From positions 1 through 16,182 of the forward strand of contig JABSRK010000045.1 of the NCBI GenBank assembly GCA_013213915.1: a stretch of 16,182 bases of DNA, read 5' to 3'. A program made the position numbers and the translations under genes. Below, piece after piece: positions 14,079 to 16,182 of this stretch. The notes beneath the pieces are model-generated. The model worked only from the letters and a program-made list of their open reading frames with translations. It ran no database searches and was not told where the DNA came from. The stretch comes from Planctomycetota bacterium (lineage in GTDB: Bacteria > Planctomycetota > GCA-002687715). How positions within the stretch are numbered: position 1 is the stretch's first letter; every line of letters starts with the position of its first letter.

Positions 14079-14992
14079 CGCCTGCGTCCCCGCCACGCAC
14101 GCATGTGAAAGAACTTCAGCAACGGTCGCATGACGACGTTCCGATCCGGCTCCCGCGGCATCGGCACATCGACCAGGTCCACCTGGGCGCGCCGGAGATC
14201 AGCTTCGGTCCTGGAGCGCCACGCGGCCACGTTCGCGATGTACGCGTCGCGATCCTGCGGATGGCTCCAGTCGATCACCGACTCGGCCCCCGTCTCCGGA
14301 TCCTTCAGGCGCATCATGCCAGCGTCTGGTGGCTCCAGTTCGGGGGTCAAGAGCCGGACCGCGACGAGGTCGTGACGCAGCGCGAAGCGACTCATGGACC
14401 GGAACCACCCATCACACAGGAAGTCGGAGATCAGGAACACGATCGCCCCGTCTCGAAGCACGCTCCCCACGAACTCGAACGCAGGGTCGAAACGCGTCCG
14501 CTTGTTGGTCGCCGGCAGCGCCAGGCAGTCTCGGATGATCCGGAGGGCATGCCCCGTGCTCTTGCGCGGCGGGAGCCACTTCTCGACCTGATCGCTGAGG
14601 GCAACGAATGCGACGCGGTCGTTGTTCCGAACGGCGGACAGCCCAAGACTCGCGACGACGCGAGCGGCGACCTGCCTGGCTGACCACAGCCCGAATCCCC
14701 CGCTCATCGACTCCGACAGGTCGAGAATGAACAGGACCGTCAGGGCCCGTTCATCCACGTACTTCTTGATGTACGGCTTTCCGACGCGAGCGGTCACGTT
14801 CCAATCGACGGAGCGTGGATCGTCCCCATCGATGTACTCGCGCACCTCATCGAATTCGATCCCGGCGCCGCGGAACACCGAGCGATAGCTCCCCGCCAGC
14901 ATCTCGGTGACAAGACGCTTGCTCTGCACCTCGATTCGGCGAACCTCGGCGACGAGTTGCGTCAGCTCAGGTGCGTGTTCCTGTGCCGCCAT
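14075..14992 (-). CDS. DUF58 (VWA-like) protein, partner of MoxR ATPase
   Basis: The product is 305 residues, soluble and with no membrane helix. The DUF58 signature is clear at residues 53-65: Y-I-D-G-D-D-P-R-S-V-D-W-N, followed by A-R and Y-I-K-K-Y-V-D-E-R. A VWA-like domain follows, with a MIDAS-type loop D91-L-S93-E-S95-M. A later Asp sits in L-I-S-D-F-L-C-D (about residue 190). DUF58 proteins are nearly always encoded next to MoxR ATPases and are thought to be their adaptor or substrate-binding partner. This is a short form without the N-terminal helices found in some relatives. The ATG at 14992 follows the moxR stop by 14 bases, with a GGGG-containing site about 10 bases upstream. It is the first gene in the chain of 4-base overlaps. 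Confidence 0.9.
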   Translation of the reverse strand: MAAQEHAPELTQLVAEVRRIEVQSKRLVTEMLAGSYRSVFRGAGIEFDEVREYIDGDDPRSVDWNVTARVGKPYIKKYVDERALTVLFILDLSESMSGGFGLWSARQVAARVVASLGLSAVRNNDRVAFVALSDQVEKWLPPRKSTGHALRIIRDCLALPATNKRTRFDPAFEFVGSVLRDGAIVFLISDFLCDGWFRSMSRFALRHDLVAVRLLTPELEPPDAGMMRLKDPETGAESVIDWSHPQDRDAYIANVAAWRSRTEADLRRAQVDLVDVPMPREPDRNVVMRPLLKFFHMRAWRGRRR

Positions 14993-15006
14993 CCGACGGA
15001 CCCCGC

Positions 15007-15996
15007 TCAGGGCACCCGCACGCTATCGAAGACCTGCTGGACCACATCCTCGGAGGTCACGCCCTCGGCCTCCGCCTCGTAGGTCGTGATGACACGGTGC
15101 CTCATCACCTCCATGCCCACGGACTTGATGTCGTGCGGGGTAACGAAACCACGTCCGTCAAGGAACGCGCGCGCGCGCGCCGCCTGGGTGAGGGCTATCG
15201 ACGCGCGAGGAGACGCGCCGTACAGGACGATCGGCTTCAGGTCCGGGAGGCCATGCTCTTCCGGTGCACGTGTCGCAAACACGAGGTCGATGACGTAGTC
15301 GACGATCTTGTCATCCACGTAGACCTCATCGACGAGCGCGCGCGCAGCCATCACGTGCGACGGGTCCGTCACCGTCCGCGCTGTGGGCTTGGCGGTGTTG
15401 GTGGCCATCCGCGCGACCACCTCCTTCTCGCCTTCGCGATCGGGATAGCCAACGGTGATCTTCAGCATGAAACGGTCGACCTGCGCCTCGGGAAGCGAAT
15501 ACGTCCCCTCGTGCTCGACCGGGTTCTGGGTGGCGAAAACGAGGAAGGGCTGGGGCAGAGGGTGGGTCTCGCCAGCGAGCGTCACCGCGCGTTCCTGCAT
15601 GGCCTCGAGGAGCGCTGACTGGACCTTGGCCGGTGCCCGATTGATCTCGTCAGCCAAGACGAAGTTGCCGAACACCGGGCCCCGGCGCGTCGTCCACTCA
15701 CCCGATTTCGGGTTGTACACCTGGGTGCCGACCAGATCCGACGGCAACAGGTCGGGGGTGAACTGGATTCGGCGAAACTCGCCGCCCAGGGACGTGGCGA
15801 GGGCCTCCACGGCGAGCGACTTGGCCACCCCCGGGACGCCCTCCACCAGCACATGCCCATCGGCCAGTAGCCCTACCAGCATGGACTCGATGAGCGGCCG
15901 CTGGCCGACGATGACGCGCTCGACCTCCTGGATGGCGTCCTGGAGAAATCCGCTCTCCAGCTTGATGCGGTCGGCGACGGCGCTGACGTCGGTCAC
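15007..15996 (-). CDS. moxR: MoxR-family AAA+ ATPase
   Basis: The product is 329 residues, a normal length for the family. It is a cytoplasmic AAA+ ATPase thought to act as a chaperone that activates or assembles complexes with VWA partners. Walker A is G53-V-P-G-V-A-K59-S60. Walker B is V-L-A-D116-E117-I-N-R-A-P. The MoxR hallmark F-T-P-D-L-L-P-S-D-L-V-G-T is at residues 79-91, and sensor 1 lies in F-A-T-Q-N-P-V-E-H-E-G-T-Y-x-L-P-E-A-Q-x-D-R-F (about 154-176). The lid domain includes G-A-S-P-R-A-S with the sensor 2 Arg. It starts with GTG at 15996, with GAGGAG 10 bases upstream. As the promoter-proximal gene it sets the start of the minus-strand operon. Its coding sequence contains a (CG)7 tract at 15166-15180, coding for alternating Ala and Arg. 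Confidence 0.95.
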   Translation of the reverse strand: MTDVSAVADRIKLESGFLQDAIQEVERVIVGQRPLIESMLVGLLADGHVLVEGVPGVAKSLAVEALATSLGGEFRRIQFTPDLLPSDLVGTQVYNPKSGEWTTRRGPVFGNFVLADEINRAPAKVQSALLEAMQERAVTLAGETHPLPQPFLVFATQNPVEHEGTYSLPEAQVDRFMLKITVGYPDREGEKEVVARMATNTAKPTARTVTDPSHVMAARALVDEVYVDDKIVDYVIDLVFATRAPEEHGLPDLKPIVLYGASPRASIALTQAARARAFLDGRGFVTPHDIKSVGMEVMRHRVITTYEAEAEGVTSEDVVQQVFDSVRVP

Positions 15997-16115
15997 GGGG
16001 CTTGGACTCCTCGAGATTCACCGGTGTTCTCCACGCGTTGCCCGGGCCGGAGCAGCACGCTACGCTGGAGATCGCTCTTCTGCCGGATCCTAACGCCTCC
16101 TGCGAACTCACGACC
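15997..16115. promoter_or_regulatory. Intergenic region upstream of moxR, probably divergent promoter
   Basis: The moxR promoter should lie here. On the minus strand I see only a weak -10-like TAGGAT (complement of 16087-16092) without a -35 at good spacing. The moxR ribosome binding site GAGGAG is at 16007-16012. Two short perfect palindromes occur: CACCGGTG (16019-16026) and GCCCGGGC (16040-16047). No RNA gene or riboswitch is recognisable. Confidence 0.4.
16038..16066 (+). promoter_or_regulatory. Candidate sigma-70-type promoter, plus strand
   Basis: TTGCCC (16038-16043) and TACGCT (16061-16066) are separated by exactly 17 bases. Four of six match the -35 consensus, and the key TA....T positions of a -10 are present. 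Transcription would start near 16073, about 43 bases before the possible plus-strand start codon at 16116. This is typical of weak-looking promoters in GC-rich genomes but is not proven. Confidence 0.4.
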
Positions 16116-16182
16116 ATGACAACAGAACGGCTGCTCTCTCCTCCGCCCGTCGCACTGCTCGCTCTCTGCCTGATCGCCACGG
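16116..16182 (+). CDS. Possible N-terminus of an exported or membrane protein (cut by window edge)
   Basis: ATG at 16116 opens a frame of 22 codons to the edge: M-T-T-E-R-L-L-S-P-P-P-V-A-L-L-A-L-C-L-I-A-T. The hydrophobic run after a polar start looks like a signal peptide or first membrane helix. A plausible promoter lies upstream, and the position is divergent to moxR. No Shine-Dalgarno sequence is visible before the ATG and only 67 bases are available, so this is a tentative call and no function can be given. Confidence 0.4.
   Translation, partial: MTTERLLSPPPVALLALCLIAT

Noticed and set aside
15698..16180. Minus-strand frame running from the window edge into moxR
   Set aside because: It is out of frame with the convincing MoxR sequence. 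The upstream part crosses the intergenic region and has no motif.

Overview
This is a GC-rich bacterial window, almost entirely coding, that most likely comes from a member of the Planctomycetota (PVC superphylum). The main evidence is the giant protein at 1513-6444. It joins the Pirellula/Verrucomicrobium-type 'membrane-bound dehydrogenase' propeller to the matching PVC-type heme c domain, a pairing that is nearly confined to Planctomycetes and Verrucomicrobia. No rRNA, tRNA, CRISPR array or insertion sequence is visible, and no gene-free stretch exceeds about 120 bases.

Layout. (1) Bases 1-352, minus strand: the N-terminal third-or-less of formate--tetrahydrofolate ligase (fhs), cut by the window edge. 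(2) Bases 400-6444, plus strand: a probable three-gene operon encoding a small four-helix membrane protein, a secreted helix-hairpin-helix repeat protein, and a 1643-residue exported multidomain redox protein. The last carries, in order, a degenerate SGNH fold, a dehydrogenase-like propeller, HEAT-like helices, PA14, an azurin-like copper domain and cytochrome c. (3) Bases 6438-6461: a perfect hairpin at the convergent junction. (4) Bases 6455-7975, minus strand: a membrane-anchored PQQ-type beta-propeller protein. (5) Bases 8027-15996, minus strand: a complete Bat (aerotolerance-type) operon in the order MoxR ATPase, DUF58, DUF4381-like, BatA, BatB, BatC, BatD, BatE. (6) Bases 15997-16182: a short divergent intergenic region and what may be the first codons of a plus-strand exported protein.

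How the genes fit together. The plus-strand operon looks like an envelope oxidation module. The giant protein contains a possible substrate-oxidising propeller, a carbohydrate-type PA14 domain, and two electron carriers (type 1 copper, then heme c) in one chain, so electrons could pass through the polypeptide to a respiratory acceptor. The minus-strand operon is the known MoxR-VWA chaperone/complex-assembly system: a cytoplasmic AAA+ ATPase, a DUF58 adaptor, two membrane VWA proteins with intact metal sites, and TPR/Ig-like periplasmic partners. Six consecutive junctions from DUF58 to BatE are 4-base stop/start overlaps (ATGA or GTGA), which implies tightly coupled translation. Whether the two modules cooperate, for example with Bat proteins maturing envelope redox enzymes, is speculation based only on adjacency.

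All function calls come from reading motifs and remembered family patterns. No database search was possible.
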